Below are positions 1 to 8,060 of a stretch of DNA of 64,000 nucleotides, in pieces. A program made the position numbers and the translations under genes. The notes under the pieces are model-generated. The model was not told the DNA's origin. It did no database searches and saw only the letters and a list, made by a program, of their open reading frames with translations. The DNA lies in assembly GCF_041262565.1 (NCBI RefSeq), contig NZ_JBGCCJ010000001.1:2790001-2854000 (forward strand). Direction: 5' to 3'. Within the stretch, counting starts at the first letter, position 1, and each line of letters opens with the position of its first letter. The DNA comes from Leifsonia sp. EB41. GTDB taxonomy: Bacteria > Actinomycetota > Actinomycetes > Actinomycetales > Microbacteriaceae.

Positions 1-370
1 GGTCGCTCGACGAGTGGTTGGGGACGATGTCGATGATGACGCGCAGCCCGAGGCCGTGCGCGGTCTCCAGCATCGTGTCGAAGTCGGCGAGCGTACCGAA
101 GCTGGGGTCGACGTCGCGGTAGTCGGCCACGTCGTAGCCGGCGTCGTTCTGGGGCGACGTGAAGAACGGCGACAGCCAGACAGCGTCGACGCCCAGGGCG
201 CGGAGCGCGGGGAGGCGGCTGGTGATGCCGTTGAGGTCGCCCATCCCGTCGCCGTCGGCGTCCGCGAAGGAGCGCGGGTACACCTGGTAGATGACGGCGG
301 AGCGCCACCACTCACGGCCGGGAGTACTGGGCGAGAGCGTGCGGGAGGATTCGGAAGTAATGGGGATCAC
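1..370 (-). CDS. GH13 alpha-glucosidase, 5' part (cut by window edge)
   Basis: The minus strand reads from a GTG at 370 into the window edge. The N-terminus contains WWRSAVIYQVYPRSFAD, GDGMGDLNGI, the beta-strand motif GVDAVWLSPFF, SPQNDAGYDVADY and IIDIVPNHSS, which is conserved region I. These are signatures of glycoside hydrolase family 13 enzymes such as alpha-glucosidase and oligo-1,6-glucosidase. Only about 123 residues are visible, so the catalytic Asp/Glu/Asp triad lies outside the window and the exact substrate cannot be named. The start is the first in-frame GTG before the conserved block and no strong ribosome site precedes it. The protein should be a cytoplasmic maltooligosaccharide or sucrose-type hydrolase. 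Confidence 0.88.
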   Translation of the reverse strand, partial: MIPITSESSRTLSPSTPGREWWRSAVIYQVYPRSFADADGDGMGDLNGITSRLPALRALGVDAVWLSPFFTSPQNDAGYDVADYRDVDPSFGTLADFDTMLETAHGLGLRVIIDIVPNHSSSD

Positions 371-415
371 CTGTCTTGGCTTCAGGACGGGGAGTCGCTG
401 CGCGCACGCGTGGCG

Positions 416-443
416 GGAACGATCGGGGGGGCGCCATCGTTCC
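416..443. promoter_or_regulatory. Inverted repeat upstream of GH13 gene
   Basis: A perfect 8-bp inverted repeat, GGAACGAT (416-423) and ATCGTTCC (436-443), is separated by 12 nt and lies about 50 nt upstream of the GH13 start. It could be an operator for a sugar-responsive repressor. No such regulator is encoded beside it in the window, so the role is inferred. Confidence 0.35.
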
Positions 444-571
444 TCGCACGCCGCCGCTTGCGGCACCGGGATCGGCGCGCCGACGTCGGCGCTGGCAGCA
501 ATGCTAGCCCCCTCGACTGAGTGCGGGCTTGTGTGACGGGTTCCGCGAGGTGAACGGGAGGGGCGTGCGGC

Positions 572-1450
572 TCAGCGCGACGCGGTGCGCCAGTGCGACG
601 GGCGGTGGAGGGCGGCGGGCAGGCGGGTGCCGTCATCCCCTCGTGCCGCGTCCACCTGGGGCTGCGTGAGGTAGATGGCGCCGTCGAGGATGGCGCCGTC
701 GAGCCGCGCATCGCGGAGGTCGGCGCCGATGAGCTCGGCGGCGGTCAGGTCGGCGTCGCGGAGGTCGGCGCCGATCAGGAGGGCGCCACGCAGTTCGGCG
801 CCGCGGAGGTCCGCGCCGCGCAGGTCCGCTCCGAGGAGGTCGGCTCCGGGGGAGAGGCGTGAGCGCTTGATGCGGAGCGGGGTGGAGGCGGGGCGGGACT
901 CGTGGGTCGCGGCGTCGCGCGCCGCGTCGCGGGTCAGCCGGGAGGCCTCCCGGAGCAGGGACGCCGCGGGGGCGCGGAGCTCGTCGACGTCGAGCTCCAG
1001 GATGAGCGCGGGGGCCGCATCGGCCGCCGCCGTGACCTCGCCCCAGGATGCGCGCAACGCGTCGTGGAGGGACGCCGCGGCCGGCATCGCGATGGCCTCG
1101 CGGAGGTACCAGAGCAGCTCGTGGAGCTGGCGGACGATCGGAAACACCGCGAACATCTCGGCGCGGACGCCCGCGTCGTCGCGCCACGACCTGCCGCCGA
1201 AGGTGTGCCTCGTGACGAGCTGGCCGGCGCCGAAGCAGTCGAACACCGTGCAGCCCTTGAAGCCGCGTTCGCGGAGCTGCGGGTGGATGCGGCAGCCGAA
1301 GCCGTCCTCCAGGTTCACGCACTCCTCGCCGGCCGGCTTGTCGAACGCGAAGTCCGCGGAGCGTGCGAAGGCGAGCGCGACGCAGCAGAGCCCCGAGCAG
1401 GAGGCGCAGTCGGCGGCGAGAGTGCGCTCGGAGGCGAGGGCGGGGGACAT
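572..1450 (-). CDS. Pentapeptide repeat protein with N-terminal cysteine cluster
   Basis: This protein of about 292 residues has two parts. The N-terminal third carries a cysteine-rich motif block ([10 protein letters not shown], then [17 protein letters not shown], then [13 protein letters not shown]) typical of an actinobacterial pentapeptide-protein subfamily, which probably binds metal. The C-terminal part has tandem A(D/N)LxG repeats ([24 protein letters not shown], in shorter blocks here) that form a right-handed beta-helix. The start at 1450 is an ATG, but its GGAGG lies only 1 nt away. In-frame GTG codons further upstream, up to 1513, are alternatives. It diverges from the aldo/keto reductase gene. 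Function is unknown; such folds often mimic DNA or act as scaffolds. Confidence 0.85.
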   Translation of the reverse strand: MSPALASERTLAADCASCSGLCCVALAFARSADFAFDKPAGEECVNLEDGFGCRIHPQLRERGFKGCTVFDCFGAGQLVTRHTFGGRSWRDDAGVRAEMFAVFPIVRQLHELLWYLREAIAMPAAASLHDALRASWGEVTAAADAAPALILELDVDELRAPAASLLREASRLTRDAARDAATHESRPASTPLRIKRSRLSPGADLLGADLRGADLRGAELRGALLIGADLRDADLTAAELIGADLRDARLDGAILDGAIYLTQPQVDAARGDDGTRLPAALHRPSHWRTASR

Positions 1451-1560
1451 TCCTCCACAGTAGGGCCGCGCGTGTGACCTCTCCACATCTTCGGACACAT
1501 TCGGAATAGCCACGGGGACCCCGCGTTAGCGTGGAAGGACAGCCACGAAAGGAACACGGA

Positions 1561-2517
1561 ATGACTTCACCGCGCCGCGCCATCGGAACCTCCGACCTCC
1601 AGGTCTTCCCTCTCTCACTGGGCGGAAACGTCTTCGGCTGGACGGCCGACCGCGACACGTCCTTCGCTGTGCTCGACGCCTACACGGCTGCGGGCGGCAA
1701 CTTCGTGGACACCGCGGACGGCTACTCGGCCTGGGTGCCGGGCAACACCGGCGGCGACTCGGAGCGCATCCTCGGCGAGTGGTTCGCGGCCCGCGGCCGA
1801 CGCGACGACGTCGTGCTCGCGACCAAGGTCAGCCAGCACCCCGACTTCAAGGGCCTTGCCGCTGAGAACGTCCGCCGCGCCGCCGACGCCTCCCTCGAGC
1901 GCCTGCAGAGCGACTACATCGACCTCTACTACGCGCACTTCGACGACCAGTCGGTGCCGCTGGAGGAGACCGTAGCCGCACTCTCGGGCCTCGTGGACGC
2001 GGGCAAGGTCCGCCACATCGCCATCTCGAACTACTCCCCGGAGCGCATCGAAGAGTGGTTCGCAATCACCGAGCGCGAGGGCCTCCACCGCGCGGTCGCT
2101 CTGCAGCCGCACTACAACCTGGTCGAGCGCGCCTACGAGGAGAAGTACCGCCCGATCGTCGAGCGCGAGGGCCTCGGGGTGATGCCGTACTTCGCGCTCG
2201 CAGCGGGCTTCCTGACCGGCAAGTACCGCGACGGCGTGACCGTCGACAGCCCCCGCGCCGGCGGCGCCGCCAAGTACCTGGACGAGACCGGCCGGAGCGT
2301 GCTCGCCGTCCTGGACGAGGTCTCCGCCGCGCACGGCGTCTCGGTCGCCACCACCGCGCTCGCCTGGCTCGCGGCCCAGCCGACCATCACCGCGCCGATC
2401 GCGAGCGCCCGCACGCTGGAGCAGCTCCCCGACCTCCTGGCCTCGGTGGACCTCGTGCTGACGGCGGACGAGCTGGACGCGCTCGACGGCGCCTCGGAGG
2501 CCGCCAAGGCCGCGTGA
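1561..2517 (+). CDS. Aldo/keto reductase
   Basis: A 318-residue (beta/alpha)8 NAD(P)H-dependent oxidoreductase of the AKR superfamily that reduces aldehydes and ketones in the cytoplasm. The catalytic tetrad is visible: Asp50 in FVDTADGY, Tyr55, Lys89 in LATKVSQHP and His126 in YYAHFDD. The C-terminal cofactor loop with APIASARTLEQL is present. The start is the ATG at 1561 with AAAGGA about 9 nt upstream. It is monocistronic and diverges from the pentapeptide gene. Its length is normal for the YhdN/Tas-like branch. The physiological substrate cannot be read from sequence. Confidence 0.93.
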   Translation: MTSPRRAIGTSDLQVFPLSLGGNVFGWTADRDTSFAVLDAYTAAGGNFVDTADGYSAWVPGNTGGDSERILGEWFAARGRRDDVVLATKVSQHPDFKGLAAENVRRAADASLERLQSDYIDLYYAHFDDQSVPLEETVAALSGLVDAGKVRHIAISNYSPERIEEWFAITEREGLHRAVALQPHYNLVERAYEEKYRPIVEREGLGVMPYFALAAGFLTGKYRDGVTVDSPRAGGAAKYLDETGRSVLAVLDEVSAAHGVSVATTALAWLAAQPTITAPIASARTLEQLPDLLASVDLVLTADELDALDGASEAAKAA

Positions 2518-2645
2518 TTCCGGCGTGATCCGGGCGTGATCAGCGCGTCGATCCGGAGGTCCGGGTGGTACGAAGCACCCTCGCGGGGATGGTATCCTCG
2601 TACGGTTGCCGAAAACGGCCCGGACCCTTCCGGATGCCCGGCTTC

Positions 2646-2717
<72 letters not shown>

Positions 2718-2748
2718 CCGTCTCCCGGTCGCGACACCGGGAGGCTAC

Positions 2749-2822
2749 GGCGGGGTAGCTCAGGTGGTTAGAGCACACGGCTCATAATCGTGGTGTCGCG
2801 GGTTCGAGTCCCGCCCTCGCTA
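2749..2822 (+). tRNA. tRNA-Met (anticodon CAT), probable integration target
   Basis: A complete cloverleaf: acceptor GGCGGGG pairs with CCTCGCT, the anticodon stem CACGG/TCGTG encloses loop CTCATAA with anticodon CAT, and the T arm GCGGG/CCCGC is perfect. The first acceptor pair is G-U. The 3' half adjoins DNA with integrase-arm-like repeats, and accessory genes follow within 140 nt, so this tRNA is the likely attachment locus of an island. Confidence 0.95.
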
Positions 2823-2842
2823 CATAGCTTGAAAACACTGGG

Positions 2843-2873
2843 AACGGCGGCTGATGATCAGCCGCCGTTTTCT
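2843..2873 (+). terminator. Rho-independent terminator after tRNA-Met
   Basis: A 12-bp stem starting AACGGCGGCTGA pairs with TCAGCCGCCGTT around a 3-nt loop and is followed by a T-rich end. It sits 20 nt after the tRNA and should end the tRNA transcript. Confidence 0.85.
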
Positions 2874-2889
2874 GCTCGGAGGGGCGATC

Positions 2890-2911
2890 TGCCCACATTT
2901 TGCCCACACTT
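2890..2911 (+). repeat. Two 11-bp direct repeats, candidate integrase arm sites
   Basis: TGCCCACATTT (2890-2900) is followed at once by TGCCCACACTT (2901-2911). Units spaced one helical turn apart next to a tRNA 3' end are typical of arm-type binding sites of tyrosine integrases in attL or attR. The assignment is inferred from sequence and position. Confidence 0.5.
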
Positions 2912-2961
2912 GGATTCGAGTCATTGTGAGGGGTCTCGTGACTGGCCGACCTAGCCCAAGC

Positions 2962-3537
2962 TCAGACGATGACCCGAACGAGCGATTTCGCGGCCTCGAG
3001 CATCGCCGGATGCGCGAGATGGAGCGGTTCGACGTCGACGAGGGCGAGGGGAAAGTCTTCGTGCTTCTCGAACCAGACGGCCGTGACTGGCCAAATTGGT
3101 TTCCAGAAGGACCACCACGAGATTCCCGCCCAACGGCGCTCGCCGGACGCGGCTCGTTCTCGGAAGATGTTGAGCGCGACAGACTGGGTGTAAGGCACGT
3201 TTCGGATGACGACCTGCGTTGGTCGCATGCCGCGACTCAATAGCGTTGCAGCATCGTCGAGAGTGACAATGGGAGTGTCGTCGTTCATCGAGTAGCGGGC
3301 GAGCGCGTAACGCGCGCCGGGCGTGAACCGCACGTCGAGCATGGAGTCGCCCCACTCGGGGTGTCGTCCGAATGTTTCACCTATCGCTGCCTCCGCTGAC
3401 GAGGACACATAGATAGTCATGTACTCGGGGAAGTTGTCCCACCGGCCCGATGTCTGGCGAGGGTAAACGTACGTCGGACTGCCAGAGTTGCCTGCCTTCG
3501 CGGCAGGGTCGTACGCGATGACGCGGTAGACGAACAT
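2962..3537 (-). CDS. RES-domain NAD+-degrading toxin
   Basis: A 191-residue protein beginning MFVYRVIAYDP with the RES-fold hallmarks: an N-terminal YR, then YPRQTSGRWDNF, then YVSSSAEAAIGETFG, which supply the conserved Arg, Tyr and Glu/Ser residues. Characterised RES toxins (MbcT, ParT and related) consume NAD+ by phosphorolysis or hydrolysis and arrest growth. The start at 3537 was chosen because it overlaps the antitoxin stop by 1 nt (TGATG), giving translational coupling; an in-frame upstream extension lacks family similarity. The antitoxin-first order fits RES/Xre modules. Base composition is visibly lower in GC than the flanking backbone, consistent with transfer. Confidence 0.85.
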   Translation of the reverse strand: MFVYRVIAYDPAAKAGNSGSPTYVYPRQTSGRWDNFPEYMTIYVSSSAEAAIGETFGRHPEWGDSMLDVRFTPGARYALARYSMNDDTPIVTLDDAATLLSRGMRPTQVVIRNVPYTQSVALNIFRERAASGERRWAGISWWSFWKPIWPVTAVWFEKHEDFPLALVDVEPLHLAHPAMLEAAKSLVRVIV

Positions 3538-4205
3538 CAGGCGAAGGCGCCAGCGAGGACCGACTCGAGGGCGTCGATAACTTCGCTGCTCCCACGTGTG
3601 CGGAGCACGTCGATTGGACGGGCGCCGTCGAGGAACGGCTCGGTTCCGAGGAGCCATTGGCGGGCGACGGCGGGCTCCCAGATAAGCGACGCCTTCGCCA
3701 TGACATAGTCCAAGTCGATTAGGACCGAGCTCATTTCAGGGCTAGGCGATTCAGCACCGGTCTTCCATCGGCCGGGCTGGCTACGGGAGACGTCGAGAAG
3801 CTCGGCCAGGGCGCTTGCTCCGCCGAGCGTCTCGATGAGGAAGTTCGCGCGTTCCTGTGCTTGGGGAAGCACCCGAACCGGCTGGTCGCCGGTCACTGGC
3901 TTCTTGAACGCCAACAGATGGTTTGACACCTTGATGCCGGGCACAGCGTCGGGCAGCGTCACTGACTCGACTGCAAGGACGCGGCCCGCGGGTCCGAGCG
4001 CCTTGACCACCACGTCGACGCCCTTCGGTAGCTGAATCTCGCCGGAGCCGCCTTCCGCTCTGAGTGTGACTTTTCCGTCGATGGGTCCGTAGATCTTCGC
4101 TTCGGTAGAACCGAGCTTGAGGACTTTATAGACTCGGCCAACCTTCCCACCTGCAGGACTCTTCTCGGAGGAAACCGCCTCGCCGGTTGAGGTTTTGTCA
4201 GTCAT
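3537..4205 (-). CDS. Xre/MbcA/ParS-type antitoxin with long N-terminal extension
   Basis: A 222-residue partner of the RES toxin. The C-terminal half has a helix-turn-helix stretch (ALAELLDVSRSQPGRWKTG) and then the toxin-binding segment LGTEPFLDGARPIDVLRTRG, characteristic of the MbcA/ParS/Xre antitoxin C-terminal domain. The first 100 or so residues are rich in beta-like segments (KVTLRAEGGSGEIQLPKGVDV) and are not part of the usual short antitoxin, so this is an extended or fused form. The start is the ATG at 4205; a GTG at 4214 is an alternative. A palindrome just upstream suggests autorepression, as known for the family. Confidence 0.82.
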   Translation of the reverse strand: MTDKTSTGEAVSSEKSPAGGKVGRVYKVLKLGSTEAKIYGPIDGKVTLRAEGGSGEIQLPKGVDVVVKALGPAGRVLAVESVTLPDAVPGIKVSNHLLAFKKPVTGDQPVRVLPQAQERANFLIETLGGASALAELLDVSRSQPGRWKTGAESPSPEMSSVLIDLDYVMAKASLIWEPAVARQWLLGTEPFLDGARPIDVLRTRGSSEVIDALESVLAGAFA

Positions 4206-4590
4206 AACGTCCACAATAGCGCCCTACAACTGTGTAGGGTATGGGAGTTTTGGGTTCGAAGCGGGGTCAATACGCGTAGTGCTGCGCTGCCGCGGCGTTA
4301 GCGGGTTAGCCCTTTCAGGGGTGCTCACGATGTGCGTAACCGATCCGGCCGGGCAACCGAATGTCGATGGTCGAGGTCACGAAGGGTATGGGCGTCACCG
4401 ACTTGGACGGCTGGCCCTGCGAACGACCGTGTGTACCGGTCGTTCTCTCCCTCCGGGGAACCGCCACCCCGGGAGATACCAGGAAGCATGTCGAGGAAAC
4501 GGTCCCGATGGGGTCCGATTAGAAGTCAAAAGGGGCCGAGATTGGGTCGAATGCCTCCCGAGAGCGACCATCCCTCATTGCCCCTCCGCG
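4206..4590. other. Intergenic stretch upstream of the toxin-antitoxin pair
   Basis: These 385 nt hold the antitoxin promoter and operator at the left edge. The rest shows no credible gene, repeat or RNA structure; the short open frames on the plus strand lack ribosome sites and family similarity. Confidence 0.5.
4222..4239. promoter_or_regulatory. Palindromic operator of the RES/Xre module
   Basis: CCCTACA (4222-4228) and TGTAGGG (4233-4239) form a perfect 7-bp dyad with a 4-nt spacer, 17 nt upstream of the antitoxin ATG. On the minus strand a -10-like TATTGT lies between dyad and start, giving a short or near-leaderless transcript. This is the expected place for binding of the antitoxin-toxin complex. 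Confidence 0.6.
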
Positions 4591-5128
4591 CTAGCCGTCC
4601 TGCTGAGTCTGGCGCGTCTTGCGATTGTGCCATTCGCGCTTCATGATTTGGACCGGATGGCGGAGTAGGTCCGTTCGGAGCTGCCGTCGTGCCTCCCGGT
4701 GAACCAGGCGTGTGTGTTGCTCGCTCTTGACCAGGCGCACCCGGTTGGAGAACTCGACACAAGCGGTCCTAAGTGCGTCGAGCCCCTGCGCAAGCCGCTG
4801 CTTGCCTGCTGCGTCAGTGGCGAGCTGCGCTATCCCCTCGGCATTGTCAAACGCGCCCTGCACGCCGTTCAGAAGGCGGAAGTCGTCGGGGCCGAGAAGT
4901 CGCCGCATGGGGTCGAGTGGCAACCGTGTGGTCGCGGTGAAAAACACCGCTGAGGTTGTCTCCGGGTTCCAGATCAGCAACTCGAGCTCGCTGGCCGCAG
5001 TTAGCCATTCCGCGTGTGCTTCTCGCTTTTCCTTTGGCGCGCTCGAGCGGTAAGAAGCCGAACGAGAAGAGCGCGCCCAAGAGAAAAGCGAGGACGGCGC
5101 CGGCCAGCAGGTTCGGCCAGTCGATCAT
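4591..5128 (-). pseudogene. Membrane-anchored protein of unknown function, frameshifted
   Basis: The 5' part starts at 5128 with an N-terminal hydrophobic helix (LLAGAVLAFLLGALFSFGFL) and continues LERAKGK. The reading frame is then lost near 5024-5034, inside an A/G-rich run. In the adjacent frame the protein continues naturally as REAHAEWLTAASELELLIWNPETTSAV and ends at 4591 after a basic tail. Joined, the product would be about 178 residues: one membrane anchor and a cytoplasmic helical domain. One extra base explains the break, either a true mutation or a sequencing error. No family is recognised. Confidence 0.55.
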
Positions 5129-5185
5129 GGCCCGACGCTAGCGGAGTGCCTTCGCTGTGTCAGAGCTCTCTGGAATGCTGAGGCA

Positions 5186-5719
5186 ATGCGACTAGACGAG
5201 ATTTTGCAAATCATTTCGGACACCGATGCCAGTCATTGGCACGTCATTACGGACTACCCGATTTTCCACCACTCATTCGAGGTTTCATCCTCAGGTAGCG
5301 GCCAGGCAAGCATCACCGGCGTGGAGTCCCACACGCGACGGGCCGTGCTTCGGTCTGACATTGATGTCGCACTTGAGTGGGGTATGCGACGAATGCGCGA
5401 CGAGAAGGAGTTCTACCCCTGGAATGAACCTCAGCTGTTCGCGGACCCCAACGTGCACACCTTCTGGGTCGACCTCTTCTACCGCGATGCCGTCGTGGAA
5501 AGGGAAATGCTGGTGAGCGTAGACGGTTCAAGAGCTACATTGCCAGTCGCCCATAGCAGGCGCATCGATGGCAAGTCATTCGGAGAACCGGCGACCTCGG
5601 GCAGCTACGAGCACTACACGACCCGCGCGGAATACGACCTCGCGCGCCTGATCGATGACCTCGACGGAGGCCGCGATTTCGACGGCTACTTTGCGCGTTC
5701 CAAATTCAAGATCGAGTAA
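5186..5719 (+). CDS. Hypothetical protein, island cargo
   Basis: A 177-residue soluble acidic protein starting MRLDEILQIISDTDASHWHVI. It has no signal peptide or membrane segment and I recognise no motif. GAGG lies 5 nt before the ATG. It stands alone between the frameshifted membrane gene and the integrase, in DNA of lower GC than the backbone. Codon usage and an uninterrupted frame support a real gene. Confidence 0.65.
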   Translation: MRLDEILQIISDTDASHWHVITDYPIFHHSFEVSSSGSGQASITGVESHTRRAVLRSDIDVALEWGMRRMRDEKEFYPWNEPQLFADPNVHTFWVDLFYRDAVVEREMLVSVDGSRATLPVAHSRRIDGKSFGEPATSGSYEHYTTRAEYDLARLIDDLDGGRDFDGYFARSKFKIE

Positions 5720-5926
5720 ACGGCCGGACCACCAAGGGCGCTCTGCATTCACCCCAAATTATGCCCAGACGTTGAAAACGTAGGCACGAGATTCCAACAC
5801 AGCCGGATGGGCTCTGGTGGTCGTATTGGTCCGTCGCCCGGGATGGTCTGTGACACTGACGAATGGGCGCATGCGGGCGGTGGTGTGCCGCGATTGCAGT
5901 GTGCGATTTCGTTGGCTGCGGGTGCC

Positions 5927-7042
5927 TTACAAGCGTTCCCAAAGTCGTGCGACGGTTGGCGCCGCGACAGCGTCAAGCCGAGCCGCTACGGCGTCGAGGT
6001 CGTCATCGAAGAGGTCGCTGTACGTGTCGAGCGTCATGGCTGCAGAGGCGTGGCCGAGCATCCGTTGGACCGCCTTCACGTTTGCGCCGGCGCTCACGGC
6101 AAGCGAAGCGGCTGTGTGGCGCAGGTCATGGATCGTCATCGGAGGTAGGTCTGCCTCTGCGAGTGCGCGATCCCACCATGAGTTGACGGCCATGGTCGGG
6201 GTCTTCTGATAGCCGCCATGTCCGTCGTCGAAGACAAGATCGTCGCGTGCCTTTCCAACGCGCGCTGCCGAGAGGGGCGTGGAAAGAAACTCGGGATATG
6301 GCACACTACGTCGTTCGTGTGTCTTAGGTGTGCCGACGACGATCGATCCATTCACGTACACCGCGTTTTCAACGACCAATAGTCGTCGGCGGCTTGTGTC
6401 CACGTCGCGAATCCGTAGGGCCGACGCTTCGCCCCACCGGAGGCCTGTGTAAGCAAGTGTCGCCACGATTGGCGCGTGCTCGCCGCAGGCAAGCAGAAGG
6501 GTGGCCACCTGTTCGTTCGTTAGGTACCGGTGCTCGCGAGATCTGCGCCTCGGCAGCTTGACGCCGCGCGCCGGGTTCGACGGGATGAGGTGGTCGCGAA
6601 CAGCGGTATCGAGGACGCCGGCGAGGATGTCGTGGCTTCGCCGAACAATTGTCGGCGACTTTGGCTTCCCTCCATCGATTCCGTCACTTAGGTCGGTGAT
6701 CCATGACTGGACCTCGCTGTGTCGGATGTTGCCGATCATCGCTTTGCCCCAACGTGGCTCGACATGCAGGCGCCACGCAGATTCATAGACGTAGGCCGAC
6801 GATGGCTTCAGGTGGGAACGAGAGGCAAGCCAAGCTGCTCCGAGTCGATCGACGGTTGCACGGGCCGCCGTCGGGTCGATGTACTCGCCTGTGGCCTTCT
6901 TGGTCTCTACAGACGCCAGAAAGAGTTCGGCCTCGCGCTTGGTCCGGAATCCGCGTTTGTCGGTCTGCGAATGGTCGGGCTTGCGGTAACGAACCCGGTA
7001 CCGCTTTCCGGCGGCTGACTCGTACGGGGTGATGCTGCCCAT
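5927..7042 (-). CDS. Tyrosine recombinase integrase of the conjugative element
   Basis: A 371-residue phage-type integrase. An N-terminal arm-binding domain (RYRVRYRKPDHSQTDKRGFRTKREAELFLAS) is followed by a SAM-like core-binding domain at about 65-165. The catalytic domain shows Arg in TGLRWGEASALRIRD, the HDLRHTAAS box, the GH in MLGHASAAMTLDTY and the nucleophilic Tyr of that last segment. It should catalyse site-specific integration and, with an excisionase, excision. It follows the XRE regulator gene by only 2 nt and is probably co-transcribed with it. Its 3' end points toward the tRNA-Met side, so the left att site lies either just beyond its stop or at the tRNA. Confidence 0.95.
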   Translation of the reverse strand: MGSITPYESAAGKRYRVRYRKPDHSQTDKRGFRTKREAELFLASVETKKATGEYIDPTAARATVDRLGAAWLASRSHLKPSSAYVYESAWRLHVEPRWGKAMIGNIRHSEVQSWITDLSDGIDGGKPKSPTIVRRSHDILAGVLDTAVRDHLIPSNPARGVKLPRRRSREHRYLTNEQVATLLLACGEHAPIVATLAYTGLRWGEASALRIRDVDTSRRRLLVVENAVYVNGSIVVGTPKTHERRSVPYPEFLSTPLSAARVGKARDDLVFDDGHGGYQKTPTMAVNSWWDRALAEADLPPMTIHDLRHTAASLAVSAGANVKAVQRMLGHASAAMTLDTYSDLFDDDLDAVAARLDAVAAPTVARLWERL

Positions 7043-7044
7043 GA

Positions 7045-7644
7045 CTACTCCGAATCGTCGTCCTCGCTCGCGACGTCCACGAATCCGCCGGACTCAAGCA
7101 GGCCGACCAGCCGGGCGACCTCCTTCGAGACGGTGTCGATCTGGCGCTTGATATCCTTGTTCGCCCTGAGGAGGTCGGCGTCGCCTGAGGCTGACTGCAC
7201 GTTCATGACGAGGCGAAGTCGTTCGAGCTCACGCTGGAAGGTGCCGAGCTGTCGCAGCGAGCCGAGCGCTTCGATGTCGACGCGTTCACCGGCCCACCTT
7301 GGGCGGTACGAACTCAACGGGGTCGCCGACAGCCAGCAGTCGAACTCTGCGGCAGTCATGTCGGCCAGCTCATCGTTGAGATTCGGGAGGTCCATTTTCG
7401 CGTTCGGCCTGCCGATAGGCGCCAGCAGATACGAGGGTGGGGTGCCGAGTCCGTGGGCGATATTGAGCAGCTGGGTGATGCTGATGTCGGCCTTGCGGCC
7501 CGACTCGATGTTCTCGACGACAGCTGCCGTGACATTGCCTCCAGAGAGCGAGTCAGCGAACTCGCGCGCTGTGCGAAATCCTCGCTCCCGACGCGCGAAC
7601 TTGATCCTTGCGCCCACGTTGTCCTCGATGCGGAAGTCAGCCAT
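7045..7644 (-). CDS. XRE-family repressor with C-terminal coiled coil
   Basis: A 199-residue protein with an N-terminal helix-turn-helix of the Cro/C1 type at about 8-65 (IKFARRERGFRTAREFADSLSGG, then SITQLLNIAHGLGTPPSYLL) and a helical C-terminal half with heptad-like spacing (LRQLGTFQRELERLRLV and later) that may dimerise. It is divergent from the excisionase gene and sits directly ahead of the integrase, the position of an element-maintenance repressor. The ATG at 7644 lies about 6 nt after a -10-like TATGCT on its strand, so the mRNA is probably leaderless. A dyad in the shared promoter region is the likely operator. Confidence 0.85.
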   Translation of the reverse strand: MADFRIEDNVGARIKFARRERGFRTAREFADSLSGGNVTAAVVENIESGRKADISITQLLNIAHGLGTPPSYLLAPIGRPNAKMDLPNLNDELADMTAAEFDCWLSATPLSSYRPRWAGERVDIEALGSLRQLGTFQRELERLRLVMNVQSASGDADLLRANKDIKRQIDTVSKEVARLVGLLESGGFVDVASEDDDSE

Positions 7645-7650
7645 TTCAAC

Positions 7651-7697
7651 AGCATAGACCCCCGTCTATTGTCAAAACAAGGAAAGCGCGCTATCGT
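7651..7697. promoter_or_regulatory. Divergent xre/xis control region with dyad operator
   Basis: A perfect dyad, ATAGAC (7654-7659) and GTCTAT (7664-7669), lies between the divergent genes. The plus-strand promoter reads TTGTCA (7669-7674), 17 nt, TATCGT (7692-7697) and its -35 box touches the dyad. The minus-strand promoter has -10 TATGCT (7656-7651), also overlapping the dyad, with a TTGTTT box 18 nt upstream. Binding at the dyad would block both promoters, a simple lysogeny-like switch. Confidence 0.6.
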
Positions 7698-7746
7698 AAA
7701 TTCCGCTGAAACAATGCTCCTTTCTAGTCGAAATGGAGAAGATGAG

Positions 7747-7944
7747 ATGACTGGAGAATACATTCGGCCTGTAGAGGTGGCCGAGATGACGGGACTGTCC
7801 GTCGCCGCGCTGGCACAGCTTCGCTACAAGGGGAAGGGTCCGCGCTACTACAAGCCCACGCCACATCAGGTGGTCTACAAGCCGGCGGAGGTGATCGCAT
7901 GGGTGGAGGCGAGCGTACAGACCGGGACGGCGGTGCTGGCGTGA
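7747..7944 (+). CDS. Excisionase-like MerR-fold DNA-binding protein
   Basis: A 65-residue protein with a winged helix-turn-helix of the excisionase/MerR type: RPVEVAEMTGLSVAALAQLRYKGKGPRYYK, then the wing VVYKPAEVIAWVEA. Proteins of this length and layout beside a tyrosine integrase act as recombination directionality factors or small regulators. GGAGAAG lies 6-7 nt before the ATG at 7747. It is transcribed away from xre and int and opens the conjugation half of the element. A downstream small frame overlaps its stop. Confidence 0.85.
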   Translation: MTGEYIRPVEVAEMTGLSVAALAQLRYKGKGPRYYKPTPHQVVYKPAEVIAWVEASVQTGTAVLA

Positions 7945-8060
7945 CGGGTTCGCCCGTCCCAGATGTGCCGTCCACCCCGGGCGTCATCCAGGACTTCGTG
8001 GACGGGTATCTCGTAACGATCGATCCGATGGATGACTTGCAGTGCGAAGGCTGTCAGTAG
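7941..8060 (+). CDS. Small 39-residue ORF coupled to the excisionase gene
   Basis: A GTG at 7941 overlaps the excisionase stop (GTGA) and opens a 39-codon frame ending at a TAG at 8058-8060. The peptide is acidic, contains DFVDGYLVTIDPMDD and ends with a CEGC pair. The 4-nt overlap is the same arrangement used by the other genes of this element, which supports translation by coupling. No function is recognised. Confidence 0.4.
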   Translation: MTGSPVPDVPSTPGVIQDFVDGYLVTIDPMDDLQCEGCQ

